Source: Kribbella albertanoniae
Lineage (GTDB): Bacteria > Actinomycetota > Actinomycetes > Propionibacteriales > Kribbellaceae
NCBI RefSeq assembly: GCF_004348455.1
Contig: NZ_SMKA01000057.1
Span: forward strand, 1-36,482
Direction: 5' to 3'
Length of the DNA stretch: 36,482 nucleotides
Within the stretch, counting starts at the first letter, position 1; every line of letters starts with the position of its first letter. A program made the translations under genes and the position numbers. Shown here piece after piece: positions 22,190 through 30,590 of this stretch. The notes beneath the pieces are model-generated. The model was given only the letters and a program-made list of their open reading frames with translations. It ran no database searches and had not been told where the DNA came from.

Positions 22190-23866
22190 GTGTTCCGTCC
22201 CGCCCGATGGACTCGACTCGTTCCCCTCGCACTGGCGGCGGTTCTCGCCGTCGGTGCCGGGAGCCAACTGCCTGCCACTGTGCAGGCCTCGGCGCCACCG
22301 GACCGCAAGGCCGTGGCAGAGCAGAACGACGAGCTGATTCAACTGCTCCGGGTGAACACCCCGAAGCAGTCCGACCGTAAGCGGCTGACCAGCCTGGATC
22401 TCGACCTGGCCGAGTCGGCCGGACCGGCGTACACCGATGTTGTTGCCTATGGCAAGAGTGATCTCCGGCTGCTGACGCTGGCCGGATTCACCTGGTCGGT
22501 CCTGGAAGACGACCTCGAAGGTGCTGATCGCGAGCGTGAGAAGGCCGACGCCGAGTACGCGCAAGCCGTGCGGAACAAGGCGGTTCTGGCCACCTTGCCG
22601 AGCGGCCGGACGGCGTACCGGCAGCTGGCCGACTTCACCAGCAACATGGCCAGTCTGGCGCAGCAGTACCCGACCAAGGCCAAGCTGATCAACCTCAAGG
22701 AGAAGTCGCTCGAGGGCCGGACCGTGCAGGGCCTGGAGATCTCGCACAACGTCGCGACCAGCAGCGGCAAGCCCGTGTTCCTGATGATGGGGCTGCACCA
22801 CGCGCGCGAATGGCCGTCGGGTGAGCTGACGATCGAGTTCGCCTACGACCTGCTCCAGAACGACGGCGTCGACACCCGGATCACGAACATCCTGGAGAAG
22901 TCCAAGGTGATCATCGTTCCGGTGGTGAACCCGGACGGATTCAACCTGAGCCGGACCCTCGGCTACGAGATGAAGCGGAAGAACTGCCGGATCACCAACG
23001 GTCAGCTGCCGACGGCCGGCCAGTGCGCGCAGTCGACGAACCAGTCCCGCGGTGTCGACCCGAACCGGAACTACTCCGGCTTCTGGGGTGGCCCGGGCGC
23101 GTCGACCAGCACGACCTCGGAGACCTACCGCGGTCCGAGCGCGTTCAGTGAGCCGGAGACCCGCAACATCCAGTCGCTGGTGTCCGCGCACCAGGTGACC
23201 ACACTGATCACCAACCACACGTACTCCAACCTCGTCCTGCGGCCGCCCGGCTACGCCGCCGCCGCGAACACCCCGGACGAGACGATGTACAAGGCGCTCG
23301 GTGACCAGATGGCCGCGCAGAACGCCTACACCAGCCAGAAGTCGTACCAGCTGTACGACACCACCGGCACCACCGAGGACTGGTCGTACTACGCGACCGG
23401 TGGGCTCGGGTTCACCTTCGAGCACGGCAGCAGCTTCCACCCGGCCTTCTCGAACGTCCCGAACTACTACTTCGGATCCGGCAGTACGGCGGGCAAGGGC
23501 AACCGTGCGGCGTACCTGCTCGCGGCCGAGTCCACCATCAACCCGGCCCGGCACTCCGTCGTCACCGGGACCGGCCCGGCCGGCGCCGTACTGCGGTTGA
23601 AGAAGTCCTTCACCACCAAGACGTGGAACGGCACCCTGCTGCCCGACGTCCTCGATACCACGATGATCGTGCCAGCCGACGGCACCTACACGTGGCACAC
23701 CAACCCGTCCACGCGCCCGATCACCATCCAGAACGGTGGCGGTACGGAGTCGTGGACGCTGACCTGTGAACGGCCGACCGGTCAGGTCCTCGAGACCCGC
23801 TCGGTCACCGTCGCCCGTGGCGGCAGTGTCACCGCCAACCTGACGGCCTGCTCAGCGGCCTTCTAG
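22190..23866 (+). CDS. Secreted zinc carboxypeptidase (M14 family)
   Basis: The 558-residue protein has a Sec signal peptide (residues 1-35, RPARWTRLVPLALAAVLAVGAGS), a propeptide-like region and an M14 domain from about residue 155. Zinc ligands are visible in HHAREWPSGE and LITNHTYSNL, substrate-binding residues in GVDPNRNYSGFWGG, and the catalytic glutamate in GLGFTFEHGSSFHP. A C-terminal beta-sandwich of about 100 residues ends VTANLTAC. M14 enzymes remove C-terminal residues from peptides outside the cell. GTG 22190 has GGAGG five bases upstream. The 3' end overlaps the convergent LacI gene by 15 bp. Confidence 0.94.
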   Translation: MFRPARWTRLVPLALAAVLAVGAGSQLPATVQASAPPDRKAVAEQNDELIQLLRVNTPKQSDRKRLTSLDLDLAESAGPAYTDVVAYGKSDLRLLTLAGFTWSVLEDDLEGADREREKADAEYAQAVRNKAVLATLPSGRTAYRQLADFTSNMASLAQQYPTKAKLINLKEKSLEGRTVQGLEISHNVATSSGKPVFLMMGLHHAREWPSGELTIEFAYDLLQNDGVDTRITNILEKSKVIIVPVVNPDGFNLSRTLGYEMKRKNCRITNGQLPTAGQCAQSTNQSRGVDPNRNYSGFWGGPGASTSTTSETYRGPSAFSEPETRNIQSLVSAHQVTTLITNHTYSNLVLRPPGYAAAANTPDETMYKALGDQMAAQNAYTSQKSYQLYDTTGTTEDWSYYATGGLGFTFEHGSSFHPAFSNVPNYYFGSGSTAGKGNRAAYLLAAESTINPARHSVVTGTGPAGAVLRLKKSFTTKTWNGTLLPDVLDTTMIVPADGTYTWHTNPSTRPITIQNGGGTESWTLTCERPTGQVLETRSVTVARGGSVTANLTACSAAF

Positions 23867-24874
23867 ACCGGCGGTCGACTCCCGGATCTCCAACGTGTAA
23901 GGGACGGTGAGGTTGCGACGCGCAGCCTCACCGCTCCCGGCGATCCGCTCGAGCAGCAGCGCGACCGTCTGGTCGGCCAGCCACTCCTTGTCCGGCGAGA
24001 TCGTGGTCAATGAGGGCGAGTGGTAGCGGCCGTCCTCGATGTCGTCGAAGCCCACGACAGCCACATCGTCCGGCACCGACAGGCCCGCGTCGGCGAGTGT
24101 GCGCAGAGCGCCGAGGGCCAGCAGGTCGTTGAAGCAGAACACCGCGTCCGGAGGCTCGGGCAGCTCCAGCAGCGCGCGCATCGAGGCCGCGCCATCCAGC
24201 CGGTGGTACCCCGTCCCGGCCAGCTCCAGCTCCGGATCGTGCGGCAACCCGGCCGCCTTCAACGCCTTCCGATACCCACGACGCCGTACGGCCCCTGTCC
24301 CCGACGCGCCGCCGCCACCGACACCGATGGCCGCGATCCGCCGCCGGCCGAGCGAGATCAGATGCGTGGTCGCGTCGTACGCCGCCTGGACGGAATCGAC
24401 CGCGACATGGTCGAAGGTGCCACCGGTCGTCCGCTCGCCGAGCAGGACGATCGGCTTGCCGCTGCCCACGGCCGCGCTGATCTTGGCCGGTGAACTGGTG
24501 ATCGGGGAGAAGACGATGCCGTCGATCAGCTGGCCGCGCATCCCGTCCAGGATCATCTGCTCGGCGGCCGGCTCACCCTCGGTCTGCTCGATCAGCACGG
24601 TGATCCCCCGGCGCTTGGCGGCCCGCGAGAACGCGGCCCCGAGCTCGGCGAAGTACGGCGAGGCCATCTCCGGGATCGCCAGCGCGATGAAGTCGGAGCG
24701 GCCCTTGCGCAGCGAGCGGGCACTCACGTTCGGCCGGTAGTCCAGGTCGGCGATCGCGGCCTCGACCTTGGCCCGGGTGTGCGCGGTGATGTGCGGATAG
24801 TCGTTGATCACGTTCGACACCGTCTTCACCGACACCCCGGCGCGCGCCGCCACATCACTCAGCCTGGTCGCCAT
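23852..24874 (-). CDS. LacI-family repressor, likely of the arabinan operon
   Basis: The 340-residue protein has an N-terminal LacI helix-turn-helix (RLSDVAARAGVSVKTVSNVIN, residues 4-24) with hinge YRPNVSARSLRKGRS, then a periplasmic-binding-protein-like sugar domain ending ISPDKEWLADQTVALLLERI. AGGAGG precedes the ATG. It is divergent from the GH51-GH43 operon, whose promoter carries two tandem operator-like repeats, so it probably represses that operon until arabinose or arabino-oligosaccharides bind. Its 5' leader contains hairpin copy 2, ending 20 bases upstream of the start. Confidence 0.93.
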   Translation of the reverse strand: MATRLSDVAARAGVSVKTVSNVINDYPHITAHTRAKVEAAIADLDYRPNVSARSLRKGRSDFIALAIPEMASPYFAELGAAFSRAAKRRGITVLIEQTEGEPAAEQMILDGMRGQLIDGIVFSPITSSPAKISAAVGSGKPIVLLGERTTGGTFDHVAVDSVQAAYDATTHLISLGRRRIAAIGVGGGGASGTGAVRRRGYRKALKAAGLPHDPELELAGTGYHRLDGAASMRALLELPEPPDAVFCFNDLLALGALRTLADAGLSVPDDVAVVGFDDIEDGRYHSPSLTTISPDKEWLADQTVALLLERIAGSGEAARRNLTVPYTLEIRESTAGLEGR

Positions 24875-24890
24875 TGATACCTCCTGTCAC

Positions 24891-24980
24891 TCAGAGGATG
24901 TCTGGGAACCCCACGCCTACTGCGCAGCACTCGGCACGGCACCTCGCCGCACTGGTGCAAAGACCACGATGGAAAAGCAT
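24891..24980 (-). CDS. 29-residue ORF inside hairpin copy 2, upstream of the LacI gene
   Basis: GGAGG (24990-24986) lies five bases before ATG 24980. The 29-residue frame begins MLFHRGLCTSAARCR, has four cysteines and ends at TGA just outside the element, 16 bases before the LacI ATG. The reading frame parallels that in copy 1. As an upstream ORF it could couple translation to the LacI gene. No family is recognised. Confidence 0.35.
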   Translation of the reverse strand: MLFHRGLCTSAARCRAECCAVGVGFPDIL

Positions 24981-25057
24981 CGAGGCCTCCGCCCCAGCAC
25001 GCCGAGCTACCGCACCGAGCACTTGCTCGCTACGGCGCGGAGCTCCCAGACATCCTC
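24894..25057 (-). ncRNA. 164-bp full-length hairpin element, copy 2
   Basis: This is the same length as copy 1 and matches it at 147 of 164 positions by hand. The outer stem pairs 24894-24912 with 25039-25057 (two wobble-type mismatches), and the apical stem-loop is unchanged. Compared with copy 1, five base pairs differ with compensation, corresponding to copy 1 positions 16312/16469, 16313/16468, 16314/16467, 16341/16438 and 16373/16406. On the minus strand it lies in the 5' leader of the LacI gene, ending 20 bases before its start. Confidence 0.8.
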
Positions 25058-25117
25058 AGCTTGTCGACCGAGTGTGCCACGCTCTCGACGGGTGAGCCCT
25101 TTACCGCGGATGTCAAT

Positions 25118-25148
25118 CGTTGTAAGAATCCACGGTAAACGTTGTAAT
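25118..25148 (+). promoter_or_regulatory. Promoter of the arabinan operon with two tandem operator-like repeats
   Basis: TTGTAA (25120-25125), a 17-base spacer and TGTAAT (25143-25148) form a good -35/-10 pair, placing the start site about 14 bases before the GH51 ATG. CGTTGTAA occurs twice (25118-25125 and 25140-25147), 22 bp apart, so two turns on the same face, each overlapping one promoter box. Each has a CG-centred AAnCGTT core like LacI-family sites. Confidence 0.7.
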
Positions 25149-25168
25149 GCTCTAGTGGTGGAGGTTTC

Positions 25169-26656
25169 ATGCCGCGGCTCGTAGTTGATCCGGCGTTCGT
25201 CGTCGGAGCGGTGGACCGGCGGTTGTTCGGCTCGTTCGTCGAACACATGGGTCGCTGCGTCTACACCGGGATCTACGAGCCCGGACATCCGGCCGCCGAT
25301 CCGGACGGGTTCCGTTCCGATGTCCTCGAGCTCGTCCGCGAGCTCGGGGTGACCGCCGTCCGCTATCCCGGCGGCAACTTCGTCTCGAACTACGACTGGG
25401 AGGACGGGGTCGGGCCGAAGGACCAGCGGCCGCGCAAACTCGACCTGGCCTGGCGGGCGATCGAGCCGAACCAGTTCGGCACCGACGAGTTCGTCGCCTG
25501 GGCCGGCAAGGCCGGGGTCGAACCGGTCTGGGCGGTCAACCTCGGTACCCGCGGGATCAAGGAGGCCGTCGAGTTGCTCTCCTACACCAACCTCCCGGCC
25601 GGGACCGAGCTCCCCGATCGCCGGGTCGCGAACGGCCACGAAGCGCCGTACGGGATCAAGGTCTGGTGCTTGGGCAACGAGATGGACGGGCCTTGGCAGA
25701 TCGGCCACAAGACCGCCGAGGAGTACGCGCGGCTGGCCGAGGAGACCGCGAACGCGATGCGCCGGGTCGACCTCGATCTCGAGCTGGTCGCCTGTGGATC
25801 GAGCAACTCCGGTATGGCGACGTTCGGCGAATGGGAGCGGGTCGTCCTCGAGCGCACCTACGAGCTGGTGGATCACATCAGCCTGCATGCGTACTACGAA
25901 CCCCGCGACGACTCGGCGAGTTTCCTGGCCGCGGCCGAGGACATGGAGCGGATGATCTCGTCGGTGATCGCGACCGCCGACCACGTCAAGGCTTTGAAGC
26001 GCAGCTCGAAAGAGATCACCCTGTCCTTCGACGAGTGGAACGTCTGGCGCCAGTCGGACTTCCCCGGTGAGCTCGGCCTCGGCATCCGTGAGGTGAGTCC
26101 GCTGATCGAGGACACGTACACGGTCGACGACGCGGTCGTGGTCGGCAGCCTGCTGATCACGCTGCTCCGGCACGCGGACCGGGTGAAGATCGCTTGCCTC
26201 GCGCAACTGGTCAACGTGATCGGCCCAATCAGGACCGAGCCCGGCGGCCGCGCCTGGCGGCAGACCATCTTCCACCCGTTCGCCTTGACCGCGAAGTACG
26301 CCGGTCCGACCGTGCTACAGACCGCGATCAGTGACGGACCGGAGATCGACACGGCCTCGTTCGGCCGCGTCCCCGCGCTGTGGAGCACGGCGACGTACGA
26401 CGAGAAGACCGGCGAGATCGCGATCTTCGTGGTGAACCGGAGCGAGACCGACAAGATCGATCTGCAGATTCCGGTCGGGGGCCTGCGACTTGCCCGGCAC
26501 CTGGCCTTGTACGACGACGACCGCGCCGCCGTGAACACGGCCGACGATCCGGACCGGGTGGTACCCCGGGTGATCGAGGGGACCGAGATCGTCGACGGCG
26601 TCTGCACCGCCACGCTGCCACCGGCTTCGTGGCATCTGATTCAGCTCACCGTGTGA
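25169..26656 (+). CDS. Alpha-L-arabinofuranosidase (GH51)
   Basis: The 495-residue protein is a GH51 enzyme that releases terminal arabinofuranose from arabinan or arabinoxylan oligosaccharides. The TIM barrel carries FGSFVEHMGRCVYTGIYEP, VRYPGGNFVSNYDWEDGVGP, the acid/base Glu171 in CLGNEMDGPWQ and the nucleophile Glu289 in LSFDEWNVW. A C-terminal beta-sandwich includes TYDEKTGEIAIFVVNRSE. There is no signal peptide, so it is cytoplasmic and works on imported oligosaccharides. GGAGG precedes the ATG. It is first of three genes in the operon. Confidence 0.97.
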   Translation: MPRLVVDPAFVVGAVDRRLFGSFVEHMGRCVYTGIYEPGHPAADPDGFRSDVLELVRELGVTAVRYPGGNFVSNYDWEDGVGPKDQRPRKLDLAWRAIEPNQFGTDEFVAWAGKAGVEPVWAVNLGTRGIKEAVELLSYTNLPAGTELPDRRVANGHEAPYGIKVWCLGNEMDGPWQIGHKTAEEYARLAEETANAMRRVDLDLELVACGSSNSGMATFGEWERVVLERTYELVDHISLHAYYEPRDDSASFLAAAEDMERMISSVIATADHVKALKRSSKEITLSFDEWNVWRQSDFPGELGLGIREVSPLIEDTYTVDDAVVVGSLLITLLRHADRVKIACLAQLVNVIGPIRTEPGGRAWRQTIFHPFALTAKYAGPTVLQTAISDGPEIDTASFGRVPALWSTATYDEKTGEIAIFVVNRSETDKIDLQIPVGGLRLARHLALYDDDRAAVNTADDPDRVVPRVIEGTEIVDGVCTATLPPASWHLIQLTV

Positions 26657-26677
26657 ACCGAGAGGGGACCCCTGCCC

Positions 26678-28891
26678 GTGCCTCCCAAACGATTCCTGGC
26701 CGCAGCGCTCGCTGTGGCCGCCGTTGCCGCCGGTACGTCGGCCGCGACTGCCGCACCTGCACCGACCACCACCAACGCGATCTCGTCGAGCTTCGCGGAC
26801 ACCTTCGCCGACCCATCGGTCATCCAGGGCCGGGACGGCTACTGGTACGCCTACGCCACCTCGGACCCCCTGGTCTCGAACGGTCCTTTCGGGCTGATGC
26901 ACATGGCGCGGACCAAGGACTTCAGCTCCTGGGAGTACCTGGGCACGGTCTTCAACGAGCAGACCAAACCGAACTGGGCGGCGCCGGGTTCGTTCTTCTG
27001 GGCGCCGGACATCCGCTACTTCGACGGCAAGTACGTCATGTACTTCACCGTCACCGACACGCTGGCCAACCCCGGTAGCGACTTCGCGATCGGTGCCGCG
27101 ACCGCACCGACGCCGACCGGGCCATGGACCGTATCGGACGGCCCGGTGGTCACACCGAAGTCCGATGGGAACGGTGGCTGGTACAACACCATCGACCCCG
27201 CGCTGCTGACCGCGGCCGACGGCAAGCGGTACATGTACTACGGCGGTTTCTACGGCGGCATCTCGGTCACCGAGCTGACCCCGGACGGCCTGCACGCGGT
27301 CGGCGAACCGACCCAGGTCACCATCGGCGACCGCTACGAAGGCTCGTACGTCGTCTATCGCGACGGCTACTACTACCTGATGGCCTCGTCGATGAACTGC
27401 TGCGCGGGCCCGACCACCGGCTACTCGGTCTTCGCCGGCCGCTCTCGCTCTCCCAAGGGTCCGTTCCTGGATGCCGATGGGGTCGCGATGACGGAGTCCC
27501 GGGTTGGCGGGACCACGGTCATCGCGCAGAACGGCAACAAGTGGATCGGCCCGGGGCACCACGCGTTCATGACGGACGCGGCCGGTCAGGACCACATCGT
27601 CTACCACGCGATCGACCGCAACGCGGCCTGGCTGACCGACCCGTTCGGCATCAACCGCCGGCCGATGCTGATCGATCGGATCGACTGGATCGACGGCTGG
27701 CCGCGGACCCGAGCGGGTGCCGGTCCCTCCGAGGCTCCGGTGCCCGCCCCTGTCACGGGTTCGGGTTTGGGCATCACCGCGACTGACCCGGCTGGTGGTC
27801 TGGTCGGTGCGGCCAGGCGTCCTGGTGACGCTCTGGGTGGACCGACTGCGGCGATCTCGGGTGTTGCGCAGACTCGTCAGTCCGCTGCGCCTGGCTCGCT
27901 CCGGGTCGAGGCGGAGGTTCGACTGGGGTCGTCGTTCACCACGGTGCTCGGTGGCCAGCAGGTCGTCGCGACGGTGGCTCGGGGCAAGGTGACGGTCGCA
28001 GCAGGGCGTCGTACGGCGTCTGCTTCGTTGCCGGCGGACTTCGATCCGGCGCAGTGGAACAAGCTGATCGTCCAGGTGTCGGGTACCACGGTGAGTGCGC
28101 GCCTCAACGACGCCGGGCTCGGTGACGTGTACGCCGAGGCGAAGGTCGACGTACCGGGGTTGAAGCTGGCTGCGGCGCCGGTGCGGTGGCTCGGGTCGGC
28201 CGAGCTGGACAACCTGACCGTGCGGCCGGTGGCAACGCCGGTACGACGGATGGCCGCCGTACCGAAGCCGGGAAAGCTGCTCGCTGGTGATGACTTCTCG
28301 GGTGAGCTCGGACCGGACTGGTCGTGGGTGCGTCCGGATGCGAAGGCAGTAGTTGCCGATGGCAAGTTGTCGTGGCCGCTGCAGAACGCGGACCTGGTCG
28401 GGGGCGGTAACACCGCAGGACTGCTGTTCCACAACACGCCTGCCGGGGACAGCTGGATCGCGGAGACCAAGCTGCACCTCGACACCGGGGCGGGCGATAT
28501 CCGCAACTACCAGCAGGCGGGGATGATCGCGTACCTGAGCGACAGCGACTTCGCGCGGCTCGGCAACGTGGCGATCTGGAAGACGCGGCAGAACGAGTAC
28601 GGGCGGGAGCTGGTGGCGCGACCGTCGGACGGCGCGACGAGCTACGGTGCGGCCGCGATCGGTCGCTCGGCGCCGACGGAGTGGATGCGGCTGGCCTACC
28701 ACAAGAACGCGGCCGGCGAACACGTCTACCAGGCCGGGACCAGCGTGGACGGCAAGAACTGGACCTGGGGTGCGTCGTGGGTGCTGTCGGCCCCGGCGAA
28801 GCTCGGTCTCTTCGCCCACGGCGAGTTCACCGGCGCGAACCCCGCACCGGTCGCGACCTTCGACTACCTGCGGTTCTACGAGAGCAAGTGA
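26678..28891 (+). CDS. Secreted GH43 arabinanase/arabinofuranosidase with C-terminal beta-sandwich domains
   Basis: The 737-residue protein has a signal peptide (residues 1-28, LAAALAVAAVAAGTSAATAAP). A GH43 five-bladed propeller near residues 40-340 shows the catalytic base Asp in FADPSVIQGRDGYWYA, the helper Asp in NTIDPALLTAADG and the acid Glu in RYEGSYVVYRDGYYYL. A linker and two concanavalin-like regions follow (about 380-520 and 545-737, the latter with GPDWSWVRPD and YQQAGMIAYLSDSDF). It should attack arabinan outside the cell. The GTG start follows GAGAGGGGA. It lies 21 bp after the GH51 gene. Confidence 0.93.
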   Translation: MPPKRFLAAALAVAAVAAGTSAATAAPAPTTTNAISSSFADTFADPSVIQGRDGYWYAYATSDPLVSNGPFGLMHMARTKDFSSWEYLGTVFNEQTKPNWAAPGSFFWAPDIRYFDGKYVMYFTVTDTLANPGSDFAIGAATAPTPTGPWTVSDGPVVTPKSDGNGGWYNTIDPALLTAADGKRYMYYGGFYGGISVTELTPDGLHAVGEPTQVTIGDRYEGSYVVYRDGYYYLMASSMNCCAGPTTGYSVFAGRSRSPKGPFLDADGVAMTESRVGGTTVIAQNGNKWIGPGHHAFMTDAAGQDHIVYHAIDRNAAWLTDPFGINRRPMLIDRIDWIDGWPRTRAGAGPSEAPVPAPVTGSGLGITATDPAGGLVGAARRPGDALGGPTAAISGVAQTRQSAAPGSLRVEAEVRLGSSFTTVLGGQQVVATVARGKVTVAAGRRTASASLPADFDPAQWNKLIVQVSGTTVSARLNDAGLGDVYAEAKVDVPGLKLAAAPVRWLGSAELDNLTVRPVATPVRRMAAVPKPGKLLAGDDFSGELGPDWSWVRPDAKAVVADGKLSWPLQNADLVGGGNTAGLLFHNTPAGDSWIAETKLHLDTGAGDIRNYQQAGMIAYLSDSDFARLGNVAIWKTRQNEYGRELVARPSDGATSYGAAAIGRSAPTEWMRLAYHKNAAGEHVYQAGTSVDGKNWTWGASWVLSAPAKLGLFAHGEFTGANPAPVATFDYLRFYESK

Positions 28892-28892
28892 C

Positions 28893-29732
28893 GTGGAGGT
28901 CTACGCCGGCAACTTCGCCGACCCGTTCGTCCTGGCCGCAGGTGAGCTGTTCTACGCCTTCGCGACGAACGGCCCACTCGGCAACGTACAAACCCTGAGG
29001 TCCACCGACCTTCAGTCCTGGGAGCCCGTCGGCGACGCGCTCCCCACGTTGCCGGCGTGGACCACCCCAGGCCGCGTCTGGGCCCCCGAGGTAGTTGCCC
29101 ACGGCCCCGATCGCTACGTCATGTACTACACCTCCGCCGACCGGGCTACCGGCCACCAGGCAGTCGGCGTCGCAGTCGCTACGAACCCCGAAGGTCCCTA
29201 TGTCGACAAATCGCTAGATCCCCTGATCAGCCAGTCTGACGAAGGCGGCTCGATCGACGCCTCCCCCTTCCGCAACTACCTCTACTGGAAGAACGACGGC
29301 AACGCCATCGGCGTCGACACCTGGATCTATGCCCAGCAACTCTCCGATGACGGACTCACCCTCACCGGCGCGTCCCATCGACTCATCAAACAAACCCTCC
29401 CCTGGGAAGGTGCGTTGGTAGAGGCCCCCTACGTCCTAGAACGCAACGGCCTCTACCACCTTTTCTATTCAGCCAACGCCTTCGACAAACCGGACTACGC
29501 GGTAGGTCACGCCGTAGCCCCCACTCCCCTCGGCCCCTTCATCAAGTCCGGCGACCCGATCCTCTCGGGCCCCGGCGGCCCAGGCCACAACATGGTCCTC
29601 TCGACCGGCGGCCACGACTATTTCGTCTACCACGCCTGGGATCCAACTCAAGTAGGCGCAGACCCCCGAGGCCGAACCATGCACATCGCCGAACTCACCT
29701 GGAACGCCGAGCGCCCGATCGTCGGCAGGTAA
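28893..29732 (+). CDS. Cytoplasmic GH43 glycosidase
   Basis: The 279-residue protein is a single GH43 propeller without signal peptide. Catalytic residues are Asp in YAGNFADPFVLAAGE, Asp in EGGSIDASPFRNYLYW and Glu in ALVEAPYVLERNGLYHLFYS. GTG 28893 begins one base after the previous stop; an in-frame ORF running back to 28647 lies in the upstream gene and is not real. It probably removes arabinose or xylose from short oligosaccharides taken up by the cell. Substrate specificity cannot be read. Confidence 0.93.
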   Translation: MEVYAGNFADPFVLAAGELFYAFATNGPLGNVQTLRSTDLQSWEPVGDALPTLPAWTTPGRVWAPEVVAHGPDRYVMYYTSADRATGHQAVGVAVATNPEGPYVDKSLDPLISQSDEGGSIDASPFRNYLYWKNDGNAIGVDTWIYAQQLSDDGLTLTGASHRLIKQTLPWEGALVEAPYVLERNGLYHLFYSANAFDKPDYAVGHAVAPTPLGPFIKSGDPILSGPGGPGHNMVLSTGGHDYFVYHAWDPTQVGADPRGRTMHIAELTWNAERPIVGR

Positions 29733-29751
29733 CAGTTCTGCAAGCCTGTGG

Positions 29752-29803
29752 TTATCCACAAGCGCATCCGATATGATTTGTGAGGTATATGGTGACGGTG
29801 TCA
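29752..29803 (+). promoter_or_regulatory. Candidate promoter and operator of the HigBA-like pair
   Basis: TATGAT (29772-29777) is a good -10 box. TGAC (29793-29796) and GTCA (29800-29803) form a small inverted repeat just before the toxin start, where an XRE antitoxin would bind. A DnaA-box-like TTATCCACA lies at 29752-29760, inside a TGTGG/CCACA hairpin. No clear -35 box. Confidence 0.45.
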
Positions 29804-29813
29804 TAGTTCGCGG

Positions 29814-30218
29814 GTGCAGATCGAATGGCCAGCCGACTTCGGCGTATGGATCCGTGACCTCGAGGCTCGAGCGGAGAAAGGGGACGAACGTGCGGAACGG
29901 ACGCTCGACCTGGTCTCGCTGGAGCTCAACTATCTCCGGAACCTCAAGGAAGAGCCCGACCCCGAGAACGAGACGGCGAGACTCCGGTGGGTTCGGCAGT
30001 CCAAGCGCTATCCCGTCTGGCGAGTCTCCCATCCGTATCGAGCAGGTATCGCCATCAGGCTTATCTGCTGGTTCCCGCCGGACTCAGACACGGTGGTTGT
30101 TGCGGTGTTCGCAGGTGACAAGGCCCGGATCGGCGACGTGTTCTACAACTCCGTCGGGGCGCGCGCTGACGGGCTCATCGATCAGTGGAAACGAGAGAAG
30201 ATGAGGGGACAGGCATGA
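29814..30218 (+). CDS. RelE/HigB-family toxin
   Basis: The 134-residue protein fits the RelE/HigB-like (Gp49/DUF891-type) toxin group. It has an N-terminal helical pair with DLVSLELNYLRNLKEEP, basic strands with LRWVRQSKRYPVWRVSH, and AIRLICWFPPDSDTVVVAVFAGDKARIGDVFYNSV, then a final helix IDQWKRE. Such toxins are ribosome-dependent mRNA nucleases. The order toxin-antitoxin matches higBA. The start is GTG 29814. The stop overlaps the antitoxin start as ATGA. Confidence 0.88.
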   Translation: MQIEWPADFGVWIRDLEARAEKGDERAERTLDLVSLELNYLRNLKEEPDPENETARLRWVRQSKRYPVWRVSHPYRAGIAIRLICWFPPDSDTVVVAVFAGDKARIGDVFYNSVGARADGLIDQWKREKMRGQA

Positions 30219-30589
30219 CCGACAACGACGCTACCCCGGCCGGCTTCGAGCGTGGCAACGACTATCTGAACGAGCTGCTCGCCGATCCAGAGAGGGCTGC
30301 ACGCGTCGCCGAGCTTGAGGTCGAGGCCGAGGAGATGGATCGGCTGTATGCCGAGAACCTGGCGATGATCCGGCGGGCCGGGGACCTGACGCAGGTTCAG
30401 CTTGCGCAGAAGCTTGGCGTCGGCCAGGCGGTGGTTTCTCGGGTCGAACGTCACCACGACATGCTGCTGTCGACGCTGGCGGACTATCTGCACGCGACCG
30501 GCGCCGAACATCCCCGGATCGTGGTGACGTTGAACGGCACCGAGGTCGAGCTCAATCTCGACCAGTTCCGGAAAGCTCAGTCGGCGTAG
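30215..30589 (+). CDS. XRE-family antitoxin (HigA-like)
   Basis: The 124-residue protein has a helical acidic N-terminus (YLNELLADPERAARVAELEVEAEEMDRL), then an XRE helix-turn-helix near residues 50-85: IRRAGDLTQVQLAQKLGVGQAVVSRVERHHDMLLSTLADYL. A short strand segment with IVVTLNGTEVELNL follows. ATG 30215 overlaps the toxin stop and has GAGGGG upstream. It should neutralise the toxin and repress the operon. Confidence 0.92.
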   Translation: MTDNDATPAGFERGNDYLNELLADPERAARVAELEVEAEEMDRLYAENLAMIRRAGDLTQVQLAQKLGVGQAVVSRVERHHDMLLSTLADYLHATGAEHPRIVVTLNGTEVELNLDQFRKAQSA

Positions 30590-30590
30590 G

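Noticed and set aside
26315..28819. 834-codon open frame on the minus strand
   Set aside because: It lies opposite the clear GH51/GH43 genes; high GC leaves antisense frames open, and its Arg-rich sequence matches no family.
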